From Plantactinospora sp. BC1 (GTDB taxonomy: Bacteria; Actinomycetota; Actinomycetes; Mycobacteriales; Micromonosporaceae), in NCBI RefSeq assembly GCF_003030345.1, contig NZ_CP028158.1, positions 2,604,001 through 2,668,000 of the forward strand: DNA of 64,000 bases, in the 5' to 3' direction. Below are positions 49,295 to 57,499 of this stretch, piece after piece. The position numbers were made by a program, and so were the translations under genes. Each line of letters opens with the position of its first letter. Positions within the stretch are counted from its first letter, which is position 1. The notes under the pieces are model-generated. The model searched no databases. It had not been told where the DNA came from and saw only the letters and a program-made list of their open reading frames with translations.

Positions 49295-50664
49295 GCCTGA
49301 CGACGGTCCGCTACCTCTGCCTGCTGCTACCCGTGGCACTGACCCTCGGCGCGGCCCGGCTGGAGCGCGGCCGCGAGGCCCGGTTCGCCGCGCTGCTCGC
49401 CTTCGTCGCGGCGGCCGTCGGGATCGCGGCCCTGACCGAACTGGCCCGCCCCACCGGGTGGTACGCCTTCGCCCCGGTCGACGGCACGTTCCGGGGCATG
49501 CCGGTCGACCTCTGGCTCGGCTGGGCCCTGCTCTGGGGGCCGATCCCGGTGCTGCTGCGCGGCCTGCTGCCGCTGCCGGTGGCGCTCGGCCTGCTCTGCT
49601 GGCTCGACGTGGTGGCGATGCCGCAACTGCGTCCGCTGGTCCACCTCGGGCCCTCCTGGCTGGTCGGCGAGGCCGTCGGCCTGCTCTGCGTGGCGCTGCC
49701 CGCCCAGTTGCTCGGCCGCTGGAGCGCCGACCGGCGCCGGCTGCCCGCCCGGGTACTCCTGCAACTGGGCGTCTTCACCGCGCTGGTGCTGTGGCTGCTG
49801 CCGACCGTGGTGTTCGAGTTCGGCGACGGCTCGTGGGATCGGCTCGGCCGGCTGCCGACCACCTCGCTCTTCGTACTGGCCCAGCTCGGCGTGCTGCTGG
49901 CCGTACCGGCACTGGCGGCGGTACGCGAGTTCGCGGTCCGGGGCGGTGGCACCCCGTACCCGTGGGACCCGCCACGCCGGCTGGTCACCACCGGTCCATA
50001 CGGCTACGTCGGCAACCCGATGCAGGTCAGTACCGTCGGGCTGCTCCTGCTGCTCTCGATGGCGACCGGCAGTGGCTGGCTCGCCGTCGCGGCGCTGGCC
50101 GGCGTGGCCTTCGGCGTCGGCGTGGCCGGTCCGCACGAGCGGCGCGACCTCGACGACCGGTACGGTCCGGCCTGGCGCCGGTACCGGGCCCAGGTCCGCG
50201 ACTGGTGGCCCCGGTGGCGGCCGTACCCGTCGGACGGGCCGACCGCGCTGCTCTGGCTCGACGGCGACTGCGGACCGTGCGGAGTCGTCGGCACCTTCCT
50301 GGATCGGCGTGACCCTCGCCGACTCCTCCTCCGACCGGCGGCGGAGCACGACCGCCCGCTGCGCCGTGCCCGTTATGCCGACGGCGACGGACACCAGGAA
50401 CGGGGGGTGGCCGCCGTTGCCCGCGCACTGGAGCACGTCACCCTGGGCTGGGCCTATCTGGGCTGGTTGCTGCGATTGCCGGGAGTGGCCTGGCTGGCGC
50501 AGCTGGTGACCGATGCGATGATCGCACCGCCACACCTGACCCGGCCGCGAGGAGAGGAATGTCCGACACCAAGCAGCGACTCCTCCACGGGACCCTCGCC
50601 GCCATCGGTACGCACGGCATCGCCGGGATTTCCGCCCGGACCATCGCCAGCGCCGCCGGGGTGA
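49291..50664 (+). CDS. Isoprenylcysteine methyltransferase-like protein fused to a DCC thiol-oxidoreductase domain
   Basis: A 457-residue protein. Residues 1-310 hold eight or more hydrophobic segments and an ICMT/PEMT-like methyltransferase core: RRLVTTGPYGYVGNPMQVSTVG, then GPHERRDLDDRYGPAWRRYRAQV with the conserved E-R and R-Y-x-x-Y pattern. From about residue 318 a DUF393/DCC domain follows, with LDGDCGPCGVV in place of YDGxCxxC. Its 3' end overlaps the TetR gene by 106 bases; the last 35 residues are Pro/Ser-rich and unlike the domain, so the original stop may have been lost. A methyl-transfer role on a lipid-like substrate is inference. Confidence 0.75.
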   Translation: MSLTTVRYLCLLLPVALTLGAARLERGREARFAALLAFVAAAVGIAALTELARPTGWYAFAPVDGTFRGMPVDLWLGWALLWGPIPVLLRGLLPLPVALGLLCWLDVVAMPQLRPLVHLGPSWLVGEAVGLLCVALPAQLLGRWSADRRRLPARVLLQLGVFTALVLWLLPTVVFEFGDGSWDRLGRLPTTSLFVLAQLGVLLAVPALAAVREFAVRGGGTPYPWDPPRRLVTTGPYGYVGNPMQVSTVGLLLLLSMATGSGWLAVAALAGVAFGVGVAGPHERRDLDDRYGPAWRRYRAQVRDWWPRWRPYPSDGPTALLWLDGDCGPCGVVGTFLDRRDPRRLLLRPAAEHDRPLRRARYADGDGHQERGVAAVARALEHVTLGWAYLGWLLRLPGVAWLAQLVTDAMIAPPHLTRPRGEECPTPSSDSSTGPSPPSVRTASPGFPPGPSPAPPG

Positions 50665-51200
50665 ACCAGGCGTTGGTCTTCTACCACTTCGGCAGCGTGG
50701 ACGAACTGCTGGCGGCGGCCTGCACGGCCAACACCGCCGACCGGGTCGCGACCTACTCGGCCCGGTTCGCCGAGGTACGCACGCTGCGCGAACTGCTCGA
50801 CGTCGGCCGGGCGCTGCACGAGCAGGAGAAGGAACTTGGCCACGTCTCGGTGCTCGCCCAACTCCTCGCCGGCGCCCAGACCGACCGGCGGCTCGCCGAG
50901 TCGGTCGCCGCCGCCCTGCGGCTCTGGGTGGACGAGATCGAATCGGTGCTCCGCCGGCTGCTGGTGAACTCCCCCTTCGCGGAGATCGCCGACGTCGGCG
51001 GGCTGGCCCGGGCCATCTCCGGGGCCTTCGTCGGCCTCGAACTCTACGAGGGAGTGGACCGGGCGGGGGCCGGGCAGGCGTTCGCCGCCCTCGAACAGCT
51101 CGCCCTGCTGATCGACGTCGTCGACGACCTCGGCCCGGTACCCCGGCGGGCGCTGAAGGCCACCGTCGAGCGCGCGGTCCGCCGTAGCCGGGAACCCTGA
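50559..51200 (+). CDS. TetR-family transcriptional regulator
   Basis: A 213-residue repressor. The helix-turn-helix is at GIAGISARTIASAAGVNQAL followed by VFYHFGSVDELLAAA, the classical TetR start. The ligand-binding part (60-200) is all helical. GAGGAGAGGA precedes ATG 50559. It is the last gene of the operon controlled by twin palindromes at 48262 and 48296, so autoregulation plus control of the two membrane proteins is likely. Confidence 0.93.
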   Translation: MSDTKQRLLHGTLAAIGTHGIAGISARTIASAAGVNQALVFYHFGSVDELLAAACTANTADRVATYSARFAEVRTLRELLDVGRALHEQEKELGHVSVLAQLLAGAQTDRRLAESVAAALRLWVDEIESVLRRLLVNSPFAEIADVGGLARAISGAFVGLELYEGVDRAGAGQAFAALEQLALLIDVVDDLGPVPRRALKATVERAVRRSREP

Positions 51201-51369
51201 CCGAGCCGGCGCCCGGGCCGTGGCGGCCCGGCGGCCGGTGCGATCCGGGCGGCCGGTGGCGACCTGGACGAGCCCGTACCGGAGCGGTGTGCCGGACGTG
51301 TGCGACGGGCGGGAACGGGAACCCGCACGGGTGGCGGAAAACGGGCTGAAACGGTCGATGGGGGACGTC

Positions 51370-53133
51370 ATGCCGCAGAACTCGGCCGAGACCACCGTCG
51401 AGACCACCACGGTGGGCGAGTACCTGCTCTGTCGGCTGCACGACCTCGGCGTACGGCACATCTTCGGGCTGCCCGGCGACTACAACATGGAGTTCCTCGA
51501 CCAGGTCGAGGCGTTTCCGGACATCGAGTGGATCGGCAGCTGCAACGAGGTCAACGCGGCGTACGCCGCCGACGGGTACGCCCGGCTCGCCGGAATCTCC
51601 GCCATCGTCACCACCTTCGGCCCCGGCGAGCTGTCGGTGGTCAACGGCCTGGCCGGCGCGATGGCCGAGTCGGTGCCGATCGTCTCGATCGTCGGCGGCC
51701 CGACGACGGAGATCATGGACCGTCGGGCCGCCATGCACCACTCCATCGGCGACGGTGACTTCGACCGGTGGGTGCGGGTCGCCCGGGAGGTGACGGTCGC
51801 CCAGGCCACCCTGACCGCCGGCAACGCCACCGTCGAGATCGACCGGGTGCTGCGGGAGTGCTGGACCCAGCAACGTCCGGTCTACCTCCGGCTGCCCGGC
51901 GACGTCGCCCGGCAGCCGGTCCCGAAGCCGCCCCGGCGGTTCGACCGGCCGGCCCCGGAGGTCGCCCGCGAGCAGCTCGACGCGTTCGACGCGGCCGCGC
52001 AGCGACTGCTCAACGGCGCCACCTGCCCGGCGCTGCTGGTCGGCAACCTGGCCCTCCGGTACGGCCTCGGTGCCGAGATCGCCGCGCTGCTCGCCGACCG
52101 GCACTGGCCGGCCGCGACCCAGGGGCTCGGCCGGGGGCTGCTCGACGAGACCGGCCCGAACTACGTCGGCGTCTACAACGGCGGGGACAGCGCCGAACCG
52201 GTGCGGCGGATCGTCGAGGAGGCCGACGTGCTGGTCTGCGTCGGTACCAAGTTCTTCGACTGGGACGGGCTCTTCACCGCCGACCTCGACCCGGACAGGA
52301 TCATCTCGATCGGCCGGCGGGCGAGTTCGGTGGGCGGGCGACTCTTCGAACCGGTCGCCCCGGCCGCCGCGCTGGCCCGGCTGCACACCCTCGGCCCGGT
52401 CCGCGCGGTCGACTGGGCGACCGCGCCCGATCCGGGCCGGCCACCGGCGGCCCGGCTCGATCCGGCCAGCAACGCGCCGATCACCCAGGCTCGGCTCTGG
52501 CCAGCGGTCTCGGCGATGCTCGCCGAGGGCGACATCGTGGTACCGGAGACCGGCACCCCGTCGTTCGGGGTCGCCTCGATCCGGCTGCCGAGGGGCGCGG
52601 TCTGCGTACAGGCACCGCTGTGGGGAGCGATCGGGTACGCCGTACCCGCCGCGTTCGGCGCGGCGACGGCGGCACCGCAGCGGCGGGTGGTGCTGATCAC
52701 CGGCGACGGTTCGCTGCAACTGACCGCGCAGGAGATCAGCCGGATGATCGCCACCGGTCAGCGACCGGTCATCCTGGTGCTGAACAACGCCGGCTACACC
52801 GTGGAACGGGCCGTCGACGGGCGGCACCAGCCCTACAACGACATCGACAACTGGCGGTACGCCGACCTGCCGGCCGTCTTCACCCGGCGGGTGGCAGTCG
52901 ACTCGCACCTGGTCAGCACCGAGGGCGAGTTGGCCCGGGTACTGGCCGAGCTGGGCGGCGTACCGGATCGGCCGACCGTGGTCGAGGTGGTCCTCGACCC
53001 GCAGGACCTGCCGGCCGGGATGCCGCAGTGGGGCCGGGAGACGACGGCGGTCGACTACCAGTCGACGCTGGGCGCCGAACCCCGGCTCTCCTGGCGCGGC
53101 CTGCCGGACCAGCTCAGTGATCTGCCCGACTAG
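51370..53133 (+). CDS. Thiamine-diphosphate-dependent 2-keto acid decarboxylase
   Basis: A 587-residue enzyme of the pyruvate/indolepyruvate decarboxylase type. Catalytic glutamate 60 is in SCNEVNAAYAADGYAR, the HH pair of decarboxylases is at residues 123-124 (AAMHHSIGDGDF), and the ThDP/Mg motif begins GDGSLQLTAQE at about 446 and ends with NNAGYTVE at about 472. It should convert a 2-keto acid to an aldehyde and CO2. Start 51370 is supported by GGGGGA four bases upstream; 51358 is an alternative. The C-terminus runs into a 21-bp tandem repeat in which CAG has become TAG, giving the stop. Confidence 0.92.
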   Translation: MPQNSAETTVETTTVGEYLLCRLHDLGVRHIFGLPGDYNMEFLDQVEAFPDIEWIGSCNEVNAAYAADGYARLAGISAIVTTFGPGELSVVNGLAGAMAESVPIVSIVGGPTTEIMDRRAAMHHSIGDGDFDRWVRVAREVTVAQATLTAGNATVEIDRVLRECWTQQRPVYLRLPGDVARQPVPKPPRRFDRPAPEVAREQLDAFDAAAQRLLNGATCPALLVGNLALRYGLGAEIAALLADRHWPAATQGLGRGLLDETGPNYVGVYNGGDSAEPVRRIVEEADVLVCVGTKFFDWDGLFTADLDPDRIISIGRRASSVGGRLFEPVAPAAALARLHTLGPVRAVDWATAPDPGRPPAARLDPASNAPITQARLWPAVSAMLAEGDIVVPETGTPSFGVASIRLPRGAVCVQAPLWGAIGYAVPAAFGAATAAPQRRVVLITGDGSLQLTAQEISRMIATGQRPVILVLNNAGYTVERAVDGRHQPYNDIDNWRYADLPAVFTRRVAVDSHLVSTEGELARVLAELGGVPDRPTVVEVVLDPQDLPAGMPQWGRETTAVDYQSTLGAEPRLSWRGLPDQLSDLPD

Positions 53134-53168
53134 CTCAGTGATCTGCCCGACCAGCTCGGTGATCCGGT
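53111..53168. repeat. 21-bp tandem repeat across the decarboxylase stop
   Basis: About 2.7 copies of a 21-base unit (core AGCTCAGTGATCTGCCCGAC) at 53111, 53132 and 53153. The stop codon at 53131-53133 is formed by the first base change C to T in the second copy. Confidence 0.9.
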
Positions 53169-53179
53169 GGCGAAAGGAC

Positions 53180-53211
53180 TTGACCCTGACGCTACGTCAA
53201 CCCGCCATGCT
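53180..53211 (+). promoter_or_regulatory. MerR-type promoter of the ABC operon
   Basis: TTGACC (53180-53185) and CATGCT (53206-53211) are 20 bases apart, the stretched spacing typical for MerR-activated promoters. The spacer contains the palindrome TGACGCTACGTCA (53187-53199). The start would fall on or next to ATG 53219, so the mRNA is leaderless. Confidence 0.65.
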
Positions 53212-53218
53212 GCCTGTC

Positions 53219-54049
53219 ATGGAATTACCGGCAACAACCAATCGGCCCCAGGGGCCCGCGATCCACGTGCAGGGCCTGGAGAAGTCGTACAAGGAGCTGC
53301 GGGTGCTGCGCGGCGTGGATCTCGACGTGGCCCGGGGCAGCATCTTCGCCCTGCTCGGCTCGAACGGGGCCGGCAAGACGACCCTGGTGAGGATCCTCTC
53401 CACGCTGCTTCGGGCCGACGCGGGCACCGCCCGGGTCAACGGGTTCGATGTCGCGACCCAGGCCGCCGACGTGCGCGAGTCCATCAGTCTGACCGGCCAG
53501 TTCACGGCGGTCGACCAGATCCTCACCGGTCGGGAGAACCTCGTCCTGGTCGCCAGGCTGCGGCACCTGAAAGACCCGGGCGCGATCGCGGATGAGCTGC
53601 TGCGGCGCTTCTCGCTGACCGAGGCGGGCGGCCGGCGGGTGGCGACGTACTCCGGTGGGATGCGCCGCCGGCTGGACATCGCGATGAGCCTCATCGGGAA
53701 TCCGCCGGTCATCTTCCTGGACGAGCCGACGACCGGGCTGGATCCGGAGGCGCGGATCGAGGTGTGGCAGGCCGTCAAGGAACTCGCCAGCGGCGGCACC
53801 ACGGTGCTGCTCACCACCCAGTACCTGGAGGAGGCCGAGCAGCTCGCCGACCGGATCGCGATCCTGCACCAGGGTCGGATCATCGTCGACGGCACCCTGG
53901 CCGAGCTGAAACAGCTACTGCCCCCCGCCAAGGTCGAGTACGTCGAGAAGCAGCCCTCCCTCGAAGACGTCTTCTTCGCGGTCGTCGGCGATGCCGGCGA
54001 GGCGGGCAGGGGAAGCCAGGATTTCAAAACCGGGTCGAGCAGGAAGTAA
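53219..54049 (+). CDS. Daunorubicin-resistance-like ABC ATPase (DrrA family)
   Basis: A 276-residue ATPase: Walker A GSNGAGKTT, the DrrA-typical SLTGQFTAVDQILTGRENL, signature YSGGMRRRLDIAMSLI, Walker B VIFLDEPTTGLDP and switch histidine replaced by glutamine in LLTTQYLEEAEQLADRI, which is normal for this branch. It drives efflux by the permease encoded ten bases downstream. ATG 53219 is preferred to ATG 53207 because the promoter start falls there. C-terminal SLEDVFFAVVGD is family-typical. The substrate, probably a hydrophobic drug, is unknown. Confidence 0.94.
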   Translation: MELPATTNRPQGPAIHVQGLEKSYKELRVLRGVDLDVARGSIFALLGSNGAGKTTLVRILSTLLRADAGTARVNGFDVATQAADVRESISLTGQFTAVDQILTGRENLVLVARLRHLKDPGAIADELLRRFSLTEAGGRRVATYSGGMRRRLDIAMSLIGNPPVIFLDEPTTGLDPEARIEVWQAVKELASGGTTVLLTTQYLEEAEQLADRIAILHQGRIIVDGTLAELKQLLPPAKVEYVEKQPSLEDVFFAVVGDAGEAGRGSQDFKTGSSRK

Positions 54050-54058
54050 GGAACGACA

Positions 54059-54820
54059 ATGGCCACGCATTTCCTCGCCGACACCGCCGTCCTCACCGGA
54101 CGGACGATGCGCCACGTCACCCGCAGCCTGGACACCATCATCACGACCGCGATCACACCGGTCGCGATGATGCTGCTCTTCGTCTACGTCTTCGGCGGCG
54201 CGATCGACACCGGTTCGGTCTCGTACGTGAACTACATGCTGCCGGGCATCCTGCTCATCACCATCGCGTCCGGCATCTCCTACACGGCGTTCCGGCTCTT
54301 CACCGACATGCAGGGCGGAATCTTCGAGCGCTTCCAGTCCATGCCGATCGCCCGCTCGGGCGTACTCTGGGCGCACGTCCTGACCTCGCTGCTGGCCAAC
54401 CTGATCTCGCTCGTGATCGTCGTGGGCGTCGCTCTCCTGATGGGCTTCCGCTCGGGTGCCGGGGTGCTGGCCTGGCTCGCGGTCGCCGGCATCCTCGTCC
54501 TGCTCACCCTGGCGCTGACCTGGCTCGCCGTCATCCCCGGCCTCACCGCGAAGTCCATCGACGGCGCGAGCGCGTTCTCGTACCCGTTGATCTTTCTGCC
54601 CTTCATCAGCTCGGCGTTCGTGCCCACCGACACCATGCCCGGCCCGGTGCGCGCCTTCGCCGAACACCAGCCGGTGACCTCCATCGTCAACACGATCCGC
54701 GACCTGCTCACCCGGCAACCGGTCGGCAGCGAGGTCTGGACCGCTCTCGCCTGGTGCGTCGGCATCCTCCTGGTCGCCTACCTCTTCGCCAACATCTCCT
54801 ACCGGCGCAGGATTTCCTGA
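54059..54820 (+). CDS. ABC-2 permease (DrrB family)
   Basis: A 253-residue permease with six hydrophobic segments. DrrB-like loops GGIFERFQSMPIARSGVLWA and FVPTDTMPGPVRAFAEHQPVT are both visible. AAGGA precedes ATG 54059. Together with the ATPase it forms an efflux pump. The MerR gene 45 bases downstream on the same strand is probably part of the operon. Confidence 0.93.
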   Translation: MATHFLADTAVLTGRTMRHVTRSLDTIITTAITPVAMMLLFVYVFGGAIDTGSVSYVNYMLPGILLITIASGISYTAFRLFTDMQGGIFERFQSMPIARSGVLWAHVLTSLLANLISLVIVVGVALLMGFRSGAGVLAWLAVAGILVLLTLALTWLAVIPGLTAKSIDGASAFSYPLIFLPFISSAFVPTDTMPGPVRAFAEHQPVTSIVNTIRDLLTRQPVGSEVWTALAWCVGILLVAYLFANISYRRRIS

Positions 54821-54864
54821 CCCGGCGTCGACGGGGTCGGGGCGGTTGGGGGCAGGATCAGGGC

Positions 54865-55722
54865 ATGCTGACGATCGGTCAACTGGCGGCGTACGCGGGC
54901 GTCACGGTGCGGACGGTGCGGCACTATCACCAGGTCGGGCTGCTGCCCGAGCCGGAGCGGGACGCCTCGGGCTACCGCCGGTACGGCGCGACGGCGGTGG
55001 TCTCGCTCATCAAGATCCGTACCCTCGCCAACGCCGGAGTGCCGCTGTCCCAGATCGGTCAGATGCTCGACGCCGACGCGTCGACCTTCGCCGAGGCGGT
55101 CCAGGAGATCGACGACCACCTGCGCGACGAGATCGAACGGCTGGAGACCAGCCGCAAGCAGATCGCGCAGCTTGCCGTCGGGGACGATCTGGTACTCCCG
55201 CCGGAGGTGACCGCCTATCTCGATCGGCTGCGGGAGATGGGGGTGTCGGAGCGGATCGTGCAGGGTGAGCGGGACGGGTGGATCCTGGTCGGGGCCCGCT
55301 GGCCCGATCAGATCCGCGAGTTCATGCCCGGAAAGTTCGCGCAGCTCGACGACCCGCGACAGGTCCAGCTCTACCGGGTCCTGTCGGAGATCGTCGACGG
55401 CGACCCGTCCGAGGCGGGCGCCGAGTCGCGTCTTGAGGAGGTCGCCGACATCATGGCCGGCCTGTTCGAGCAGGCGTACGCCTCCGGTCAGGCCGATCTC
55501 GGCGAGGTGATGGGCGACAGCCTGCCGTTCGACCTGCTGCACGCACTCGCCGTCGAGGCGGACCCCAGGGCGCGGCGGCTGCTGGAGCTGATGCGTGAGC
55601 GTGGCTGGACCGGTTGGACCCGGCTGGAGCGGCTGGCGGATTCGCCGGCCCGCACCGCGCCGGGCTCGACCGGCACCGGCCAGAACCGCCGCCACGATCA
55701 ATCTGGTGGACGTGCGTCCTGA
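54865..55722 (+). CDS. MerR-family regulator of the ABC operon
   Basis: A 285-residue activator. The MerR helix-turn-helix reads MLTIGQLAAYAGVTVRTVRHYHQVGLLPEPERD and the wing follows; a dimerisation helix covers about residues 75-115. The C-terminal half (130-250) is helical with no known ligand signature beyond a TipAS-like size. The last 30 residues (from SPARTAPG) are unlike the rest, and the final 34 bases overlap a decayed GntR fragment in another frame, so the natural C-terminus may have been replaced. It is the likely partner of the stretched promoter at 53180. Confidence 0.88.
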   Translation: MLTIGQLAAYAGVTVRTVRHYHQVGLLPEPERDASGYRRYGATAVVSLIKIRTLANAGVPLSQIGQMLDADASTFAEAVQEIDDHLRDEIERLETSRKQIAQLAVGDDLVLPPEVTAYLDRLREMGVSERIVQGERDGWILVGARWPDQIREFMPGKFAQLDDPRQVQLYRVLSEIVDGDPSEAGAESRLEEVADIMAGLFEQAYASGQADLGEVMGDSLPFDLLHALAVEADPRARRLLELMRERGWTGWTRLERLADSPARTAPGSTGTGQNRRHDQSGGRAS

Positions 55723-55799
55723 GGCGCTCGGAATCGTCGACCGGGGTGCGGCAAGGGTGCCTTCGTGACCGATCCGAGGAGGTGGCTGCGGAGGCCCAT
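55689..55799 (+). pseudogene. Decayed 3' end of a GntR regulator gene
   Basis: Translating in two frames gives ATINLVDVRPEALGIVDRG and, after a one-base deletion near 55750, GKGAFVTDPRRWLRRP. These align with the C-terminus of the intact GntR protein at 60086 (STIQLVFVRLEAIEAIRRHQ and GKGVFVTDPKTWLRKP). At the DNA level TTCGTGACCGATCCGA is identical in both places. The 5' part is missing. It lies against the MerR gene on the left and element 2 on the right. Confidence 0.72.
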
Positions 55800-55815
55800 A
55801 CCCTGCTACGCACAC

Positions 55816-56049
55816 TGTCGAGCTGCCCCGCTTGTGCGCCCGCCCGCCCGCACGGTCGGTCGGTCCCGGGCACAGGAGTGGGCGGTGCCAGGCGCAGGAG
55901 TGGTCGGCCCCGGGCCGCGCTGAGGGTTGAGCTGGCGCGTCACGTCGTTTCGCGCGACGGGGGTAGGGCTGGCACCACCCTGCCGGTATCCCAGCCTGGA
56001 CGCGGGTTGATTAGTCAGCGGCAATGATTCTGCCGGGGAAGCTCGACAG
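55816..56049. mobile_element. Inverted-repeat-bounded element 2 (MITE-like)
   Basis: CTGTCGAGCTGCCCCG (55816-55831) and CGGGGAAGCTCGACAG (56034-56049) are inverted copies with one mismatch in 16. The first 30 bases (55814-55843) are identical to the start of element 1 at 35300. The 234-base interior has no gene and only one copy of the CTTGTGCG unit that is amplified in element 1. The right end lies nine bases before the start codon of the serine hydrolase gene. No transposase. Mobility is inferred only. Confidence 0.45.
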
Positions 56050-56058
56050 GATCGACGC

Positions 56059-57393
56059 ATGACGACGACGCAGAACAGCACCGGCAGGAAATCCCGACTG
56101 GTCAGAATGACGGCGGTCGTGGTGACCGCCGCCGCCGCGCTGACCGCGACCGGTGCCGGCACCGCCGTTGCGGTGGCGGCCGACGAGCGCCCGGCGGCGG
56201 CGACCTTCGGCAAGCCCGGCTTCGCCAAGCCCGACTTCGGCAAGCCCGGCAAGCCCGGCAAGAACGACGTGATGGAGGACGTCGCCCGCCGGATGATCGG
56301 GGTCGGCCCGCCCGGATTCGCGTCCCGGATCGGCAAGGACCACCGGGTCAGCCGTACGGCCGCCGGGCTCGCGGACATCGCCACCAAGCGACCCATGGCC
56401 GCACGCGACCAGTTCGAGGCCGGCAGCAACACCAAGACCTTCGCCGCGGTACTCATCCTGCAACTGGTGGACCGGGGACAGCTCAAGCTCGACGCACCGG
56501 TCTCGCGGTATCTGCCGGGCGTCGTGCCGAACGGCGGAAACATCACCGTACGGATGCTGCTCAACCACAGCAGCGGGTTGTACAGCTACACCGCTGACCG
56601 TGACTTCATGGCCGGACTGGAGAGCGACCCGCAGCGGGTGTGGACCGATCGGGAACTGCTCGCCGTGGCGTTCAAGCACCAGCCGAACTTCCCGCCGGGC
56701 AAGGACTGGTCCTACTCCAACACCAACTACACGCTGCTCGGGATGATCCTGGAGAAGCTGACCGGCAAGAGCCTGCCCGTGCTGGTGCAGCAGCGCATCG
56801 CCGGACCGCTCGGCCTGCGGCACACCTACTACGCCAACCCCCGGGCGGTGCGGACCGGGCCGGGCTACGCCCACGGTTACGGGGTCAAGCTCGCCGGCCC
56901 GGAGCCGGTCTACGTGGACACGACCGGCTGGCCGATCGGCGGCTGGGGCGGTGCGGCCGGGGCCGTCATCTCGAACACCGACGACCTCGCCCGGTTCTTC
57001 TCCGCCGTACTCCAGGGCAAGCTCTTCTCCAAGGCGCAGCTCAAGCAGATGACGACGACGGTCGAGATGCCGGCGGGCTTCGGTATGCAGGGTGGCTACG
57101 GTCTCGGGCTGATCCGACTCGACACGACCTGCGGCACGGTGTGGGGCCACGGCGGTGACACCCTCGGACACCACAGCGTCGCGCTGTCGACGGTCGACGG
57201 CCGGCGTACCGTGGTCAGCGTCGCCACCGCGGAGCCCTTCGACGCCGAGTCGAACCCCCGCTGGGACCACTACTACCGGGTGGCGATGGCCGCGACCGAC
57301 GCGTCCGTCTGCGAGATGCTCGACAAGCCGGTGCCGGACTCGGTCCTGAAGGACCTGCACAGCGAGGCTCCCGCCCTGGCCACCGCGAGGTAG
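56059..57393 (+). CDS. Secreted serine hydrolase (beta-lactamase/D-Ala-D-Ala carboxypeptidase family)
   Basis: A 444-residue exported enzyme of the class C beta-lactamase fold (Pfam Beta-lactamase). The signal peptide covers about residues 1-41 and is followed by a GKPGFAKPDFGKPGKPGK repeat. Active-site motifs: SxxK in EAGSNTKTF, YxN in WSYSNTNY and HxG in VWGHGGDTLGHH. It may be a peptidoglycan DD-peptidase or an esterase. ATG 56059 is used; a ribosome binding site is poor (GGGGAAG at 56035 is far), because element 2 ends just upstream. A triloop terminator follows. Confidence 0.9.
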   Translation: MTTTQNSTGRKSRLVRMTAVVVTAAAALTATGAGTAVAVAADERPAAATFGKPGFAKPDFGKPGKPGKNDVMEDVARRMIGVGPPGFASRIGKDHRVSRTAAGLADIATKRPMAARDQFEAGSNTKTFAAVLILQLVDRGQLKLDAPVSRYLPGVVPNGGNITVRMLLNHSSGLYSYTADRDFMAGLESDPQRVWTDRELLAVAFKHQPNFPPGKDWSYSNTNYTLLGMILEKLTGKSLPVLVQQRIAGPLGLRHTYYANPRAVRTGPGYAHGYGVKLAGPEPVYVDTTGWPIGGWGGAAGAVISNTDDLARFFSAVLQGKLFSKAQLKQMTTTVEMPAGFGMQGGYGLGLIRLDTTCGTVWGHGGDTLGHHSVALSTVDGRRTVVSVATAEPFDAESNPRWDHYYRVAMAATDASVCEMLDKPVPDSVLKDLHSEAPALATAR

Positions 57394-57419
57394 CTCCCGC
57401 TCCGTACCGTCCACGACGC

Positions 57420-57442
57420 CTCCCGGCGATCCTCGCCGGGAG
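57420..57442 (+). terminator. Terminator after the serine hydrolase
   Basis: CTCCCGGCGA (57420-57429), loop TCC, TCGCCGGGAG (57433-57442): a perfect 10-bp stem. Confidence 0.8.
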
Positions 57443-57499
57443 GTTCGTCGCGTCCAGGGTCGGGCGAAGCCGCCCAGCCAGCCGCTCCGGCCGTAGCCG

